Shown: piece after piece, positions 35,132-43,514 of the stretch
Numbering within the stretch: the stretch's first letter is position 1
Layout: each line of letters begins with the position of its first letter
NCBI GenBank assembly: GCA_020632295.1
Contig: JACKFU010000001.1
Location: forward strand, 124,001-188,000
Source of the DNA: Candidatus Peribacteria bacterium
GTDB taxonomy: Bacteria > Patescibacteriota > Gracilibacteria > Peribacterales > Peribacteraceae
Direction of reading: 5' to 3'
Length of the DNA: 64,000 nucleotides
Notes under the pieces: generated by a model
What the model was told of the DNA's origin: nothing
Seen by the model: only the letters and a program-made list of their open reading frames with translations
Database searches by the model: none
Program-made: the position numbers and the translations under genes

Positions 35132-36601
35132 ATGAACTCTCTCACCATCTCCCAGGCACATCAAAAACTCAAAGCGAAAGAAATTTCTGCTGTTGAGCTC
35201 ACACAGTCATGCATCGATCGTATAGAGAGCATCGATGATTCGCTCAATGCTGTTGTGTACCGTAACTTTGAAAGAGCCCTAGAGAAAGCCAAAAAGATTG
35301 ATGCCGTAGGAACCTTTGATCATCCGCTTACCGGTATTCCCTACCTCGCAAAAGATGTGTACTGCGAGAAGGATGTACCCACAACTGCGTGCAGTAACAT
35401 TCTACGAAACAAGGACTACATTCCCCCATTTGAAAGTACGACAACATCTCGCCTGATGGACGTTGGAGCCATCAGTCTTGGGAAGGTCAACACAGATGAA
35501 TTTACCATGGGTGGTAGCACCGAAACATCTTGTTACGGCGTAACGCGCAACCCATGGAATAGAGACTGCGTCGCAGGAGGAAGTTCAGGTGGTAGCGCTG
35601 CTGCCGTTGCTGCAGATGAGTGCTTGTTTGCTCTGGGCACAGACACGGGTGGTTCCATCCGTCAGCCTTCAGCATTTTGCAACTGTACCGGTCTTCGCAC
35701 CACGTACGGTCGCAACAGTCGTTACGGTGTTATGAGTATGGCAAGTAGTCTGGATACCATCGGATGCCTGACAAAAACAGTGGAAGACACTGCCATTGTC
35801 CTGAGTGCGATTGCTGGGAAAGACCCGCTTGATGCAACAACTGGCGACGTACCCGTTCCAGACTACGCAGCAGCACTCACTGGTACTATACAGGGTAAGA
35901 AGATAGGCATGCCAAAAGAATATTTTATGGATGGTATGAGTGAAGAGGTGAAGCAATCTGTGCTCGATGCCACTGAAGTCCTTAAGAGTCTTGGCGCAGA
36001 GATTATTGATGTCTCTCTGCCACATACTGCGTACGCAACCCCGTGCTACTACATTCTCTGCCCCAGTGAAGTCAGTTCCAATATGGCACGCTACGATGGC
36101 ATTCGGTTCGGGCACATGCCCGAAGAGGAAAGAGGAAAGAGGAAAGAGGAAAGTTTAATTGAATACTATCACCTTGTGAGAACTGAAGGGTTTGGGGATG
36201 AAGTGAAGCGACGCATTATGATTGGAACCTATGCGCTCTCTGCCGGTTACTACGATGCGTATTACCGACAGGCACAGAAGGTACGCACCCTGATTAAAAA
36301 TGATTTTGATGACGTCTATCAGACTGTTGATGCCGTCATTTCTCCAGTTACTCCTAGTGCAGCCTTCCGCGTTGGTGCACACGAAGGAGATCCTGTTGCC
36401 ATGTACTTAGAGGATATCTTCTTAGACCCCCAGGTCATGGCTGGTATTCCTGCTCTCTCTGTCCCCTGTGGTTTTACCAAGGACAGCATGCCGCTTGGTC
36501 TTCAAATTATGGGCCCACAATGGGGAGAAGAAACCGTACTTCAAATAGCACATGCCTACGAGCAAGCAACGGAGTGGCATACGAAAAAACCAGCACTATG
36601 A
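35132..36601 (+). CDS. gatA: Asp/Glu-tRNA amidotransferase subunit A
   Basis: 489 residues from MNSLTISQAHQKL (the ATG at 35123 is an alternative). The amidase signature is complete: catalytic Lys in YLAKDVYC, the Ser-cisSer pair in CVAGGSSGGSAAAV and TDTGGSIRQPSAFC. It makes ammonia from Gln for Gln-tRNA or Asn-tRNA formation. A tract of four heptamers (36124-36153) adds about ten residues (PEEERGKRKEES) in frame between FGHM and LIEYYHLVRTEGFGDEVKRR. Stop TGA overlaps the next ATG. Confidence 0.95.
   Translation: MNSLTISQAHQKLKAKEISAVELTQSCIDRIESIDDSLNAVVYRNFERALEKAKKIDAVGTFDHPLTGIPYLAKDVYCEKDVPTTACSNILRNKDYIPPFESTTTSRLMDVGAISLGKVNTDEFTMGGSTETSCYGVTRNPWNRDCVAGGSSGGSAAAVAADECLFALGTDTGGSIRQPSAFCNCTGLRTTYGRNSRYGVMSMASSLDTIGCLTKTVEDTAIVLSAIAGKDPLDATTGDVPVPDYAAALTGTIQGKKIGMPKEYFMDGMSEEVKQSVLDATEVLKSLGAEIIDVSLPHTAYATPCYYILCPSEVSSNMARYDGIRFGHMPEEERGKRKEESLIEYYHLVRTEGFGDEVKRRIMIGTYALSAGYYDAYYRQAQKVRTLIKNDFDDVYQTVDAVISPVTPSAAFRVGAHEGDPVAMYLEDIFLDPQVMAGIPALSVPCGFTKDSMPLGLQIMGPQWGEETVLQIAHAYEQATEWHTKKPAL
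36124..36153. repeat. 7-bp in-frame repeats in gatA
   Basis: Four AGAGGAA units. The surrounding protein is well conserved, so the tract is an insertion into a surface loop. Confidence 0.8.
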
Positions 36602-37230
36602 AACTCATTGATAAGTACTATCGGTACATTCGCCCGTTCCGGTTTCTCTACGGTGGCGTGAAAGACACGGTATCACATGCGCAGTCTTCCAAGCGCGCGG
36701 AGGAGTGGAAAGCAAAAGGATACCAAGGGGCAAAACTGGATGTCTGCGGTGGGCGGAATCCGTTTAATCGCAATGAATTTCTGAACGTTGATGTGGTGGA
36801 TTTTCCGCAAGTTGATTTGGTGTTTGATGTCACAAAACGTTTCCCCATTCCTGATAAAGTGATTGTGGAAATTATTTCACTTGCCACACTCGAACACTTG
36901 CGTGCGCCTCATGTTGATCATGTACTTCATGAATTTTATCGCGTGATGGCACCAGGTTCGCGCGTACGTATTTCTACTCCAGACATCGAGGCAATTGCAC
37001 AAGGCGTTATTGATGGTGATGACTTAGGTATTCTCAACCAACACCTCTTCGGGAAGTTTAAAAGTGATGATACGGAAGATCTCGATCTGCATAAGTCCAT
37101 GTTCCCCGCAGAGACAATGTGCCAGATGCTTGAAGACATAGGTTTTGAAAACGCAAAACGCATACCGATGGATATCGGTATGCATGATGCAAATTATAAC
37201 TATTTAGTGGAGGCGTATAAGCCTGTTTAG
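36598..37230 (+). CDS. SAM-dependent methyltransferase (type 11-like)
   Basis: 210 residues from the ATG at 36598, which overlaps the gatA stop (ATGA). The class I fold is shown by LDVCGGRNPFNRNEFLNVDVVD (SAM loop), DKVIVEIISLATLEHL and FYRVMAPGSRVRISTPDIEAIA. A short basic N-terminus (DKYYRYIRPFRF) resembles methyltransferases of surface-polysaccharide loci. The substrate is unknown. Its end overlaps the convergent DoxX gene by 4 bp. Confidence 0.8.
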   Translation: MKLIDKYYRYIRPFRFLYGGVKDTVSHAQSSKRAEEWKAKGYQGAKLDVCGGRNPFNRNEFLNVDVVDFPQVDLVFDVTKRFPIPDKVIVEIISLATLEHLRAPHVDHVLHEFYRVMAPGSRVRISTPDIEAIAQGVIDGDDLGILNQHLFGKFKSDDTEDLDLHKSMFPAETMCQMLEDIGFENAKRIPMDIGMHDANYNYLVEAYKPV

Positions 37231-37628
37231 AACATCTCTTTCTTTGTGAGTGCCTTCTCGAGAACCGCAACTTTTCCTGCACCATGAACAATAAGGATGA
37301 GGAAGCACGCAACGTAGAGCAGTGCGAGTTCACCACGGTTTTCAATAGGGAGAAGACCATTACCCATGTGCTTTGTTGCGTATGCACCAATGAGCAAAAT
37401 TGCACCGAGCAGTGCTGCAAGACGTGTCCAAAACCCGAGGAGAATTGCAGCGCCTCCAGCAAGCTCGCAGAGCCCGATGAAGCCGAGGAATCCCTCAACA
37501 GCAAACGTACCGTCGAGCAGTCCGACCTTCTGCAAACCATGCTGGAGGAAGAGGACACCGACGAGAATGCGGAAGATTAAGTAGAACATATCTGCGTTCT
37601 TCTTGGAAAAGGATGAAAATCCTGACAT
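37227..37628 (-). CDS. DoxX-family membrane protein
   Basis: 133 residues with four hydrophobic segments and the DoxX pattern: FYLIFRILVGVLFLQHGLQKVG, FIGLCELAGGAAILLGFWTRLAALLGAILL and LALLYVACFLILIVHGAG. The family is linked to redox stress and quinone or thiosulfate use, but the activity of single members is mostly unknown. It is a lone gene, convergent with the methyltransferase. Confidence 0.85.
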   Translation of the reverse strand: MSGFSSFSKKNADMFYLIFRILVGVLFLQHGLQKVGLLDGTFAVEGFLGFIGLCELAGGAAILLGFWTRLAALLGAILLIGAYATKHMGNGLLPIENRGELALLYVACFLILIVHGAGKVAVLEKALTKKEMF

Positions 37629-37732
37629 AAGAAAAAAGGGGAAAGTTTTCGTAAGCGTACCATACCTTAGAGATAGTGCCCAATTTCCGTTGTGCGAGGC
37701 TTTGTAGGCTGGTACTGTTTTCGAGCTTTAAT

Positions 37733-37792
37733 GGGGCTGTAGCTCCCGCCTTCGTTCTGCTTAGCATGCTACGCAGAAACTACGGCGGACAG
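37733..37792. repeat. tRNA-Asp 5' fragment and CCGCC/GGCGG hairpin
   Basis: GGGGCTGTAGCTC (37733-37745) copies the first 13 bases of tRNA-Asp found 123 bp later. It is followed at once by CCGCC...TTCTGC-loop-GCAGAA...GGCGG, a strong hairpin. No other tRNA parts follow, so it is a scar or repeat element, not a tRNA. Confidence 0.6.
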
Positions 37793-37855
37793 GCAGCTTC
37801 CAGCCTCGCATTAGAAGCACTGATCCTTACGAGATAATCCATCGTTGTCCCTAGT

Positions 37856-37932
37856 GGGGCTGTAGCTCAGCTGGTTAGAGCGCCTCCCTGTCACGGAGGA
37901 GGTCGCGGGTTCGAGTCCCGTCAGCCCCGCCA
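37856..37932 (+). tRNA. tRNA-Asp (GUC)
   Basis: Complete cloverleaf: acceptor GGGGCTG/CAGCCCC, D-arm, anticodon stem CCTCC/GGAGG with loop CTGTCAC (anticodon GTC), T-arm GCGGG-TTCGAGT-CCCGT, encoded CCA. Its 3' end is the left attachment site of the island that follows. Confidence 0.97.
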
Positions 37933-39740
37933 CTCTCGGTTTCCGAGAAATTTGACCCCTTTTCCAGAAAATCAACTACCTCTTCTACGTTTTCTGAAGC
38001 GGTTTTTCGCTTACTCCGTTTTCCGTTCGAGTGCCGTGTTTTAGACGTTCGAGTAGTACGACTTTTCGCCCATGTAGCGAATGGCTCTGCAAGGCTTACT
38101 GTAGCCACTTCATTACCCTCCACAATCACGTTCGAGAGAACAATCTCTGCGGTCTTTCTCTTTTGTTCTTCGGTTGCCTTCTTCCACCACTTGGAAGCGT
38201 TCTTTGAAAGCTCTAGGAATGCATCCAATACAAAGAATTGCTCTATACCTTCTTTGGTTAGTTTCATCTCACGTTCATCGAGTGATTGCGCCTCTTCCTG
38301 TAATCGTGCTACCTGTCTCTTCTGCGTTGTAATGCGCTTCTGAGATGCGGGTTTATTGCCATATTGCATCTTATTCAAAATGCCCTCTGCCTCTTCTAGC
38401 TCCTCTTCATTCCTGCGCTTCATCTCACGAATACTTTTCTTCGAGTACCTACGATCCGCACGTTGGACTTCGTATCTATGCCAGTACGCAATAACAAACT
38501 TCTTATGTTCCTCCTCTGTAAGTTTGATCTTTCCAATTTCCTTTCCCACGGCCTTCAGTATGGTATCGGTATCTACGCTATGCGTAGGCTTGCAGCGTTG
38601 GCATGAGTAGCGTGGTGATTGTTTGCCAGAGCCTCCCTTCGGCTTGTTTCCTGTAAGTGTTGCCGTTGTCTTTAGTTTCAATTGATGCTTACAAAATACC
38701 TTGCCTGAGAGCGCATATTTTCCTGTATGGCGCACCTGCTCTTTCGGTTTAGTCGCAGTATCAGAGAAACATTCGGGGTTCACTTTCTTAAATTCTGCCT
38801 CCGTTACCAAGCAAGGGAACTCTGCTCCATATGTTCCCCGGTAAACTTCGCAGAGATTCACCTTGCGCTTAAATTCCGTCTCCTTTGCTGTCATCCACAT
38901 CCCATAGCACAGCGGATTCTCGATGTGCCGACCAATATGATCACTGTCTACTGCTGTAGATTTTTCAGTTCCTCCACGTATGTGCGTTGGTGCATAGCCA
39001 TCCGCAATCAAATCTTCGGCAATCTGTTTGTATGTTTTCCCTTCAAGTCTCCATCGAAATACATCTCTCCAGTGGCGATGCCATTTTGATGGAACAATCT
39101 TAAGGTGATCTGAGTCAGTCGTATTCTTTTTGCGTATAACCTCGAAAGCAGGGTGCAGGGGCTTCGTACCCTTGCCCTTCAATTCCTGCTCAATAAGACC
39201 CCTTATAACGTTATCCTGAAGGTGATCTGAGTAACCTTTCGCCCTCGCAAACTCCATAGCCAGATGTTCTTTGCCAGATGAATCATTGTGGAATGAGTAC
39301 ATGACAAACTTCATATCTGTGAGCAGTCCATCATCAAGTAGCTCAATAACTTCTGCCGAGTCGCGCCAGTTCCTGCTGATCCTGTCTGGATGCCACGCTA
39401 TAATTCCATCTGGCCTTTCTTTCGTTCGACCCTCCTCCATGCATACCAAAGGCTCATCGTCTTTTATTGCAGCAATGAGATTCTGAAATTTTGGTCTGTT
39501 TGGTTGTCGTGCGCTCTTCTTCTCTCGTATGTGTCCCAGAAGATTCACTCCCTCACGCTCTGCCACATGAAAGCACTGTTCGACCTGTGCGGGGATACTC
39601 TTGGTGCGATCTCTGTCTTCATCTGATTCTCTACAGTATATAACGTAGTTCTTTGCATTCTTTTCTGCACCACGACCTCCATAGGAAAACCTGACTTCCT
39701 GAGCATCTGGTATTTGATCGTAAAAAACTCTTTCTTTCAT
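37875..39740 (-). CDS. Large serine recombinase (integrase of the tRNA-Asp island)
   Basis: 621 residues. Resolvase domain (about 30-185: NYVIYCRES with the likely catalytic Ser, GIIAWHPDRISRNWRDSAEVIELL), recombinase domain (about 200-330), zinc-ribbon-like Cys pairs (FCKH, YSCQRC) and a coiled coil (about 420-500). TACTAT is 6 nt before the ATG. The last 17 residues (GADGTRTRDLLRDREAL) are encoded antisense to tRNA-Asp, so the stop codon was acquired on integration. It probably catalyses integration and excision at this tRNA. Confidence 0.93.
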   Translation of the reverse strand: MKERVFYDQIPDAQEVRFSYGGRGAEKNAKNYVIYCRESDEDRDRTKSIPAQVEQCFHVAEREGVNLLGHIREKKSARQPNRPKFQNLIAAIKDDEPLVCMEEGRTKERPDGIIAWHPDRISRNWRDSAEVIELLDDGLLTDMKFVMYSFHNDSSGKEHLAMEFARAKGYSDHLQDNVIRGLIEQELKGKGTKPLHPAFEVIRKKNTTDSDHLKIVPSKWHRHWRDVFRWRLEGKTYKQIAEDLIADGYAPTHIRGGTEKSTAVDSDHIGRHIENPLCYGMWMTAKETEFKRKVNLCEVYRGTYGAEFPCLVTEAEFKKVNPECFSDTATKPKEQVRHTGKYALSGKVFCKHQLKLKTTATLTGNKPKGGSGKQSPRYSCQRCKPTHSVDTDTILKAVGKEIGKIKLTEEEHKKFVIAYWHRYEVQRADRRYSKKSIREMKRRNEEELEEAEGILNKMQYGNKPASQKRITTQKRQVARLQEEAQSLDEREMKLTKEGIEQFFVLDAFLELSKNASKWWKKATEEQKRKTAEIVLSNVIVEGNEVATVSLAEPFATWAKSRTTRTSKTRHSNGKRSKRKTASENVEEVVDFLEKGSNFSETESGGADGTRTRDLLRDREAL

Positions 39741-39779
39741 GAGCTTATAGTAGCTCTTTCTACGTAACAGATGAACTGA

Positions 39780-39959
39780 TTAACTCGCTGCGATTTCACT
39801 CCATAGCTGCACAAGCTCTACAAGTTTCGCACCTTCATCCAAAGCTGTGTCTGCATCTCCCAAGTCTTCACCATCAACTATTAACCGACCCCTCACGATC
39901 TTATGATCGTAAGGACATTTCATAGCAACACACGATGTTCTTTTGAGACCTCCTTTCAT
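39780..39959 (-). CDS. Small island protein beside the recombinase
   Basis: 59 residues (MKGGLKRTSCVAMKCPYDHK...). It includes two Cys and an acidic, helical second half ending LVQLWSEIAAS. It lies 39 bp upstream of the recombinase in the same direction, where a recombination directionality factor or regulator is often found; that role is a guess from position. The inner ATG (MKCPYDHK) is another possible start. It has a good promoter and a leader hairpin. Confidence 0.5.
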   Translation of the reverse strand: MKGGLKRTSCVAMKCPYDHKIVRGRLIVDGEDLGDADTALDEGAKLVELVQLWSEIAAS

Positions 39960-39972
39960 TTTTACTTCTTTT

Positions 39973-39996
39973 CAGGATAGTGGAACTCCTGAAGTT
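39973..39996 (-). promoter_or_regulatory. Leader hairpin
   Basis: TTCAGGA-loop-TCCTGAA in the transcript just upstream of the 59-residue gene; could hide or expose its start region. Confidence 0.4.
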
Positions 39997-40022
39997 AAGA
40001 TGTAAAGAAAAGAGGGATTTTC

Positions 40023-40051
40023 AATATAGCATAAATCGCTACAAAAAGCAA
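40023..40051 (-). promoter_or_regulatory. Promoter of the recombinase operon
   Basis: TTGCTT (40051-40046), 17 bp, TATATT (40028-40023). Confidence 0.5.
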
Positions 40052-40378
40052 TGGTTATCTGTCAACCAACCACAAAGCTTGTTACAGACACTCGGAACTT
40101 GACATAAGCCGTACCAGACCTTGGGTCTAAGTTTTGTCTTTTGTAAAACGAAAAATCAGTTTTCTACGAAAAGTGCTATACATTGTTAATGCTTTTAACC
40201 TTCACGATACTCCTGTAGTCCACTGCGCCTTATATAATAACTGAGGCTCATTGGAAGAACGCAACTGGGATACTTACATTCCCGATTTTAGAGAGCAATA
40301 GCTGCGCTAATCTACATCGAGTAAAGGTAGGTCGATGGGAGTAGAGAGAAAATGGGGGTACTACTCCCCCAAATATCT
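40052..40378. other. Gene-free stretch
   Basis: No convincing reading frame. It holds a small AGACC-ttg-GGTCT hairpin (near 40120) and a TTGACA at about 40098 (plus strand) without a matching -10. Nothing else seen. Confidence 0.4.
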
Positions 40379-40675
40379 TCAAAATATCTTCTGAAACGGG
40401 TACTCCTTCTCTCCTTCCTCCCGCAAAAACAGCCAAACAATCAGAAACCCGATCCAGCAAAGTACTATTGGGAATATAATTGTATGGTATTTCTTCACCT
40501 TTCTTTTTTCAAAGAGATCAATAGTACAAAAAATTGGTAATATGCATAGTATTACGAAGAAAATATATGCATATATGTAATAATAATATTCCTCAAAATA
40601 ATATGCTTCACTCTTGAGATATAAGCATATTAATACTGATATTACAGCCAGTGATATATATCGTATTTTCTTCAT
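40379..40675 (-). CDS. Small membrane protein, three hydrophobic segments
   Basis: 98 residues from MKKIRYISLAVISVLI (ATG at 40675, 16 bp after the stop of the upstream gene; the ATG at 40723 would overlap it). Three membrane segments, a Tyr-rich loop (EEYYYYIYAY) and a charged C-terminus. No family recognised. Codon use is AT-rich compared with the flanking core genes, consistent with acquired DNA. Confidence 0.55.
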   Translation of the reverse strand: MKKIRYISLAVISVLICLYLKSEAYYFEEYYYYIYAYIFFVILCILPIFCTIDLFEKRKVKKYHTIIFPIVLCWIGFLIVWLFLREEGEKEYPFQKIF

Positions 40676-40691
40676 ATAGACAGGTGTAGAA

Positions 40692-41600
40692 TTACCAATT
40701 ATCAATCTCGCATCGTGGGACACAACGCCCTCCCGACAACGTAAGAAGGCATATGTATGTATATCTCATACCACCTAGGAGGAAGTATGTATCCACTAAC
40801 CTGCCATCCTCTATGTCGTAATCATACGGATCACTGGGGAACCAGATAGTACGATTTGGAATTATTGCGCGAATGCCACGCTTCGCGCATGCAATTGCAG
40901 CTTGGTCACTGAATGTTTGCATCGAATTATCCTTACCCCTTTCCCGATATTGAGAATTTTTTATGGTAATTTCTTTTGAGTTATAGGCATACCCTTCCTT
41001 TTCTGCTGTCACTCTGTAGGTCTGATCCCTGTTATGTATCGCAGTATCAAAATTCGATTCTAGGATTACTGTTAATGCACCACTGGAATCTTTTTCCTCC
41101 CACTTGGCTGGATACTCGGAACCCAAGATTTCAACATCTGTTTCGGGCAGTACCTCCGCAGCAATTTGAATTTTTTTGTCACCCCATTCCTGTGGAACAT
41201 TTATGAGCTTAAGAGGGGTACGATTACGAATGTATTGTGCTTTTACTTCAACTGTTTTTGTAGTGGGGTTAGGGAACTTCCCTTTTGTGACAGCCGTTAC
41301 TATCAAGTCCCCCTTATCCCTATTTTCTGGTATATCCATATCAAGGAAAAACACACCGTCTCCTCCCACTGCCACTTCTTGATCATCAATAAAGACTTGC
41401 GTGGTGCAGTTGCAATGCGTAAGGATTGATCCGCTTACAGTGACCGTAGTACCAGTGAACCGATATGCATATTCCACTTCAATGTGCGCTGCCTTGGGAG
41501 CATTGATTACATAAATGGTCATGGTCATTACTATTGCCAGTCCTATGGATAGATATTTGAAAAGATTTTTGTTCTTGGGTTGGTGCTTTTTCTTGGTCAT
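40692..41600 (-). CDS. Membrane-anchored protein with Ig-like repeats
   Basis: 302 residues: basic N-terminus, one membrane anchor (YLSIGLAIVMTMTIYVI, about 16-32), then outside domains. Two beta-sandwich-like blocks are suggested (VTVSGSILTHCNCTTQVFIDD...; PETDVEILGSEYPAKW...), of the type seen in bacterial Ig-like or carbohydrate-binding linkers. The end has a Cys-containing segment (GGRCVPRCEIDNW). Unknown role at the cell surface; probably co-transcribed with the small membrane protein that follows. Confidence 0.6.
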   Translation of the reverse strand: MTKKKHQPKNKNLFKYLSIGLAIVMTMTIYVINAPKAAHIEVEYAYRFTGTTVTVSGSILTHCNCTTQVFIDDQEVAVGGDGVFFLDMDIPENRDKGDLIVTAVTKGKFPNPTTKTVEVKAQYIRNRTPLKLINVPQEWGDKKIQIAAEVLPETDVEILGSEYPAKWEEKDSSGALTVILESNFDTAIHNRDQTYRVTAEKEGYAYNSKEITIKNSQYRERGKDNSMQTFSDQAAIACAKRGIRAIIPNRTIWFPSDPYDYDIEDGRLVDTYFLLGGMRYTYICLLTLSGGRCVPRCEIDNW

Positions 41601-41666
41601 GACAGAGAGAAGAAGGAAGTGCGTCGGCTCTTCTTCGACACCCTCAAGTGGGGCATCCAGAGCCTT

Positions 41667-41794
41667 GCACTCCTACTAGTTCACTCCCAGAGGAGATGAG
41701 ACCGTAGGCAGGATGGATACCCCGCTGGAACGGTCTCTTGAAACAGCACGAAGCTGTCTGGGAGCCACAATGGACAATGAACTAATAGGAGTGC
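41667..41794. repeat. 128-bp imperfect palindrome beside the Xer-type gene
   Basis: Three nested inverted pairs: GCACTCCTA-TAGTTCA (41667) with its complement ending 41794; CTCCCAGA with TCTGGGAG; AGACCGT with ACGGTCT, leaving an about 24-nt tip. The spacing differs between the two sides, giving bulges. It could be a recombination substrate, transfer origin or structured 3' UTR. attC consensus core sites are not seen. Confidence 0.6.
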
Positions 41795-41841
41795 ATGAGT
41801 ATGCTACTACCTTTAACAACGAATGTGAATGGAATGTTGCC

Positions 41842-42834
41842 TTAGAAACCAATCGCCTCCACCTTCTCCTGCAAGTCCTCCAACCTGTTCTGCGTGTAAA
41901 TAGCAGTCGTGTTGATATTGCTGTGCCCCAGTATCTGGCTGAGCGCAACAATCTCAGATGGATGTGCTTTCAGAAATGCGTAGGCAAAAGTATGACGTAA
42001 GGTGTGTGGGGATGCTTGCACCCCTGCCTTCTTTGCATACTTCTCAACAATCTTATTTACTGCCAGAGGAGTGAGTGCGCCACGCTGTCCCACGAAGAGT
42101 TGCGTGTTTCCTTGTTTGCCAGTTGCCTCAAATTCTTTGAGGATTGCTCGTAACTCTTTATTTAAAGGCACGTTTCGAGTCTTGTTTCCCTTGGAATTAT
42201 GTATCGTGGCATGCCCCCGCCTATCGCCCCGGTAAATATCTGGCGGGCGCAATGCCACTACCTCGGAAACTCTAAGGCCTGCTCCAACCATCAATTCGAT
42301 AATGCACCTGTCTCGTAAATTTCCGCGCACCTCCACCTCTTTCAGAAGTTTACGAGCATCTTGTTGAGTAAGACCTTTGGGAGCCAGTGGTTGCTTAGAT
42401 AATTGCTTCACATCTGCTGCTGGATTCTTTTTAATCATTCCTTCATGCATTGCAGCGATAAAGAACTGATTGAGTGTAACGAGTCTTCTGTTCACCGTAG
42501 CTACAGAGAGGTCTGCTTGTTGCATGGCTGCTTTGTAGTCTCGTATATCCCTTGCAGTAACCCTCTGAAAAGAGAACTGTTCTCCGTTGGCACTTGAGTA
42601 CCACTTGAAGAATGAACGCAAATCAGACCCCATAGCAAGACGGGTATTCTGGCTACAGTCTCTATCAAGCAGACGACTAAAAACCCTGTTGAGGTCATTG
42701 TCTACTACTGCCACCAGATTATTTAGAGAGTTTTTTGTAGGATAATCGGTTGTTTTCAGTGCTTTAGTCATGAAAATAGGGGGTAATCTGTCTAAATAAT
42801 ATAAATTATTTATAGAGAAGTCAAGGTGTTCCAT
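41842..42834 (-). CDS. Tyrosine recombinase, XerC/XerD type
   Basis: 330 residues with the full catalytic set: Arg in GAGLRVSEVV, Lys in NSKGNKTRNVPL, HTLRH in SPHTLRHTFAYAF, His in LGHSNINTTAIYTQ and the final Tyr. The N-terminal SAM-like core-binding domain is present (about 55-140). The start may instead be the ATG at 42771 (MTKALKTTDYPT). Because it lies in the island it may be a second integrase rather than the chromosomal dimer resolvase. The palindrome at 41667 is 48 bp beyond its end. Confidence 0.9.
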   Translation of the reverse strand: MEHLDFSINNLYYLDRLPPIFMTKALKTTDYPTKNSLNNLVAVVDNDLNRVFSRLLDRDCSQNTRLAMGSDLRSFFKWYSSANGEQFSFQRVTARDIRDYKAAMQQADLSVATVNRRLVTLNQFFIAAMHEGMIKKNPAADVKQLSKQPLAPKGLTQQDARKLLKEVEVRGNLRDRCIIELMVGAGLRVSEVVALRPPDIYRGDRRGHATIHNSKGNKTRNVPLNKELRAILKEFEATGKQGNTQLFVGQRGALTPLAVNKIVEKYAKKAGVQASPHTLRHTFAYAFLKAHPSEIVALSQILGHSNINTTAIYTQNRLEDLQEKVEAIGF

Positions 42835-42996
42835 GAGAAAGTAGAACTTATTACTTTGCTTGTAGAAGCTAAAATACTGGTGTATAATATATTTAACATG
42901 TAATAGACACTTCCTATCAACGTTATTAGGACTAGACTAACTGATAGGACAGTCCGTACAATAAGATCGCTCATTTGCCACGTTGTAAAACGAGCA

Positions 42997-43027
42997 TTCG
43001 AAATCGTCCAACTAAGACTTGGGCGAT
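42997..43027. terminator. Hairpin at the end of the 43012 gene
   Basis: AAATCGTCC-11-nt loop-GGGCGATTT followed by T's on the plus strand. On the minus strand it overlaps the last codons of the gene ending at 43012 and has only a weak T run. Confidence 0.5.
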
Positions 43028-43512
43028 TTTTGTGCTTGTGCTTTATTGTAATCTCTTTGCAATTGGCGCTTACGATCATTCTCCACACAATAGGCAGTAA
43101 GCAATAATGTGTATCCATTTCTTTTGCCTAGAACTACTAAGTACTCCCAGTCTCCATAGCAAATACAGACATTTATTTTTCCTTTTCGAGTGTTCTCCCA
43201 AACTCGTATGTCTGTTGATGTACCTGCATTGTCTATTAGCACTCGCACCCATCCAACACGTTCACACCTACGAAGGTCTGGCAACCGATCTTCTTCCTCT
43301 GTGCCATCACTGATAGAGCCATCTGAAACCAAATGCCAGAACGTGCTTTCTTTCCCCTGCGTACGGGGGTGATGTCTCAATTGTATTCTCTTGCCATCGT
43401 ACTTTGCTCTCGATTTTACAAAGTCTGCCTCGAAACACTGATAGACCGTATCTATGTACTGACTCCAGTTACCATTATGGTCTTCCAGTAGAATAAGAGG
43501 AGGAAGTTGCAT
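43012..43512 (-). CDS. Unknown protein coupled to DUF3800, possible BECR-fold nuclease
   Basis: 166 residues, soluble. Conserved-looking blocks: LILLEDHNGNWSQYIDTVYQCF, LRHHPRTQGKESTFWHLVS, EEDRLPDLRRCERVGWVR and WEYLVVLGKRNGYTLLLTAY. The last block, with Arg and Thr/Tyr on adjacent strands, recalls the Barnase-EndoU-ColicinE5/D-RelE fold of toxins and phage nucleases. That is an impression from pattern, not a proven match. It starts 2 bp after the DUF3800 stop, so the two are one functional unit. Confidence 0.6.
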   Translation of the reverse strand: MQLPPLILLEDHNGNWSQYIDTVYQCFEADFVKSRAKYDGKRIQLRHHPRTQGKESTFWHLVSDGSISDGTEEEDRLPDLRRCERVGWVRVLIDNAGTSTDIRVWENTRKGKINVCICYGDWEYLVVLGKRNGYTLLLTAYCVENDRKRQLQRDYNKAQAQKSPKS

Positions 43513-43514
43513 GA

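Noticed and set aside
37739..37855. Second tRNA gene after GGGGCTGTAGCTC
   Set aside because: Only the first 13 bases match; anticodon and T-arms are missing.
41667..41794. Integron attC site or cassette array
   Set aside because: No GTTRRRY/RYYYAAC core boxes, only one copy, and the recombinase lacks an obvious IntI-specific insert.
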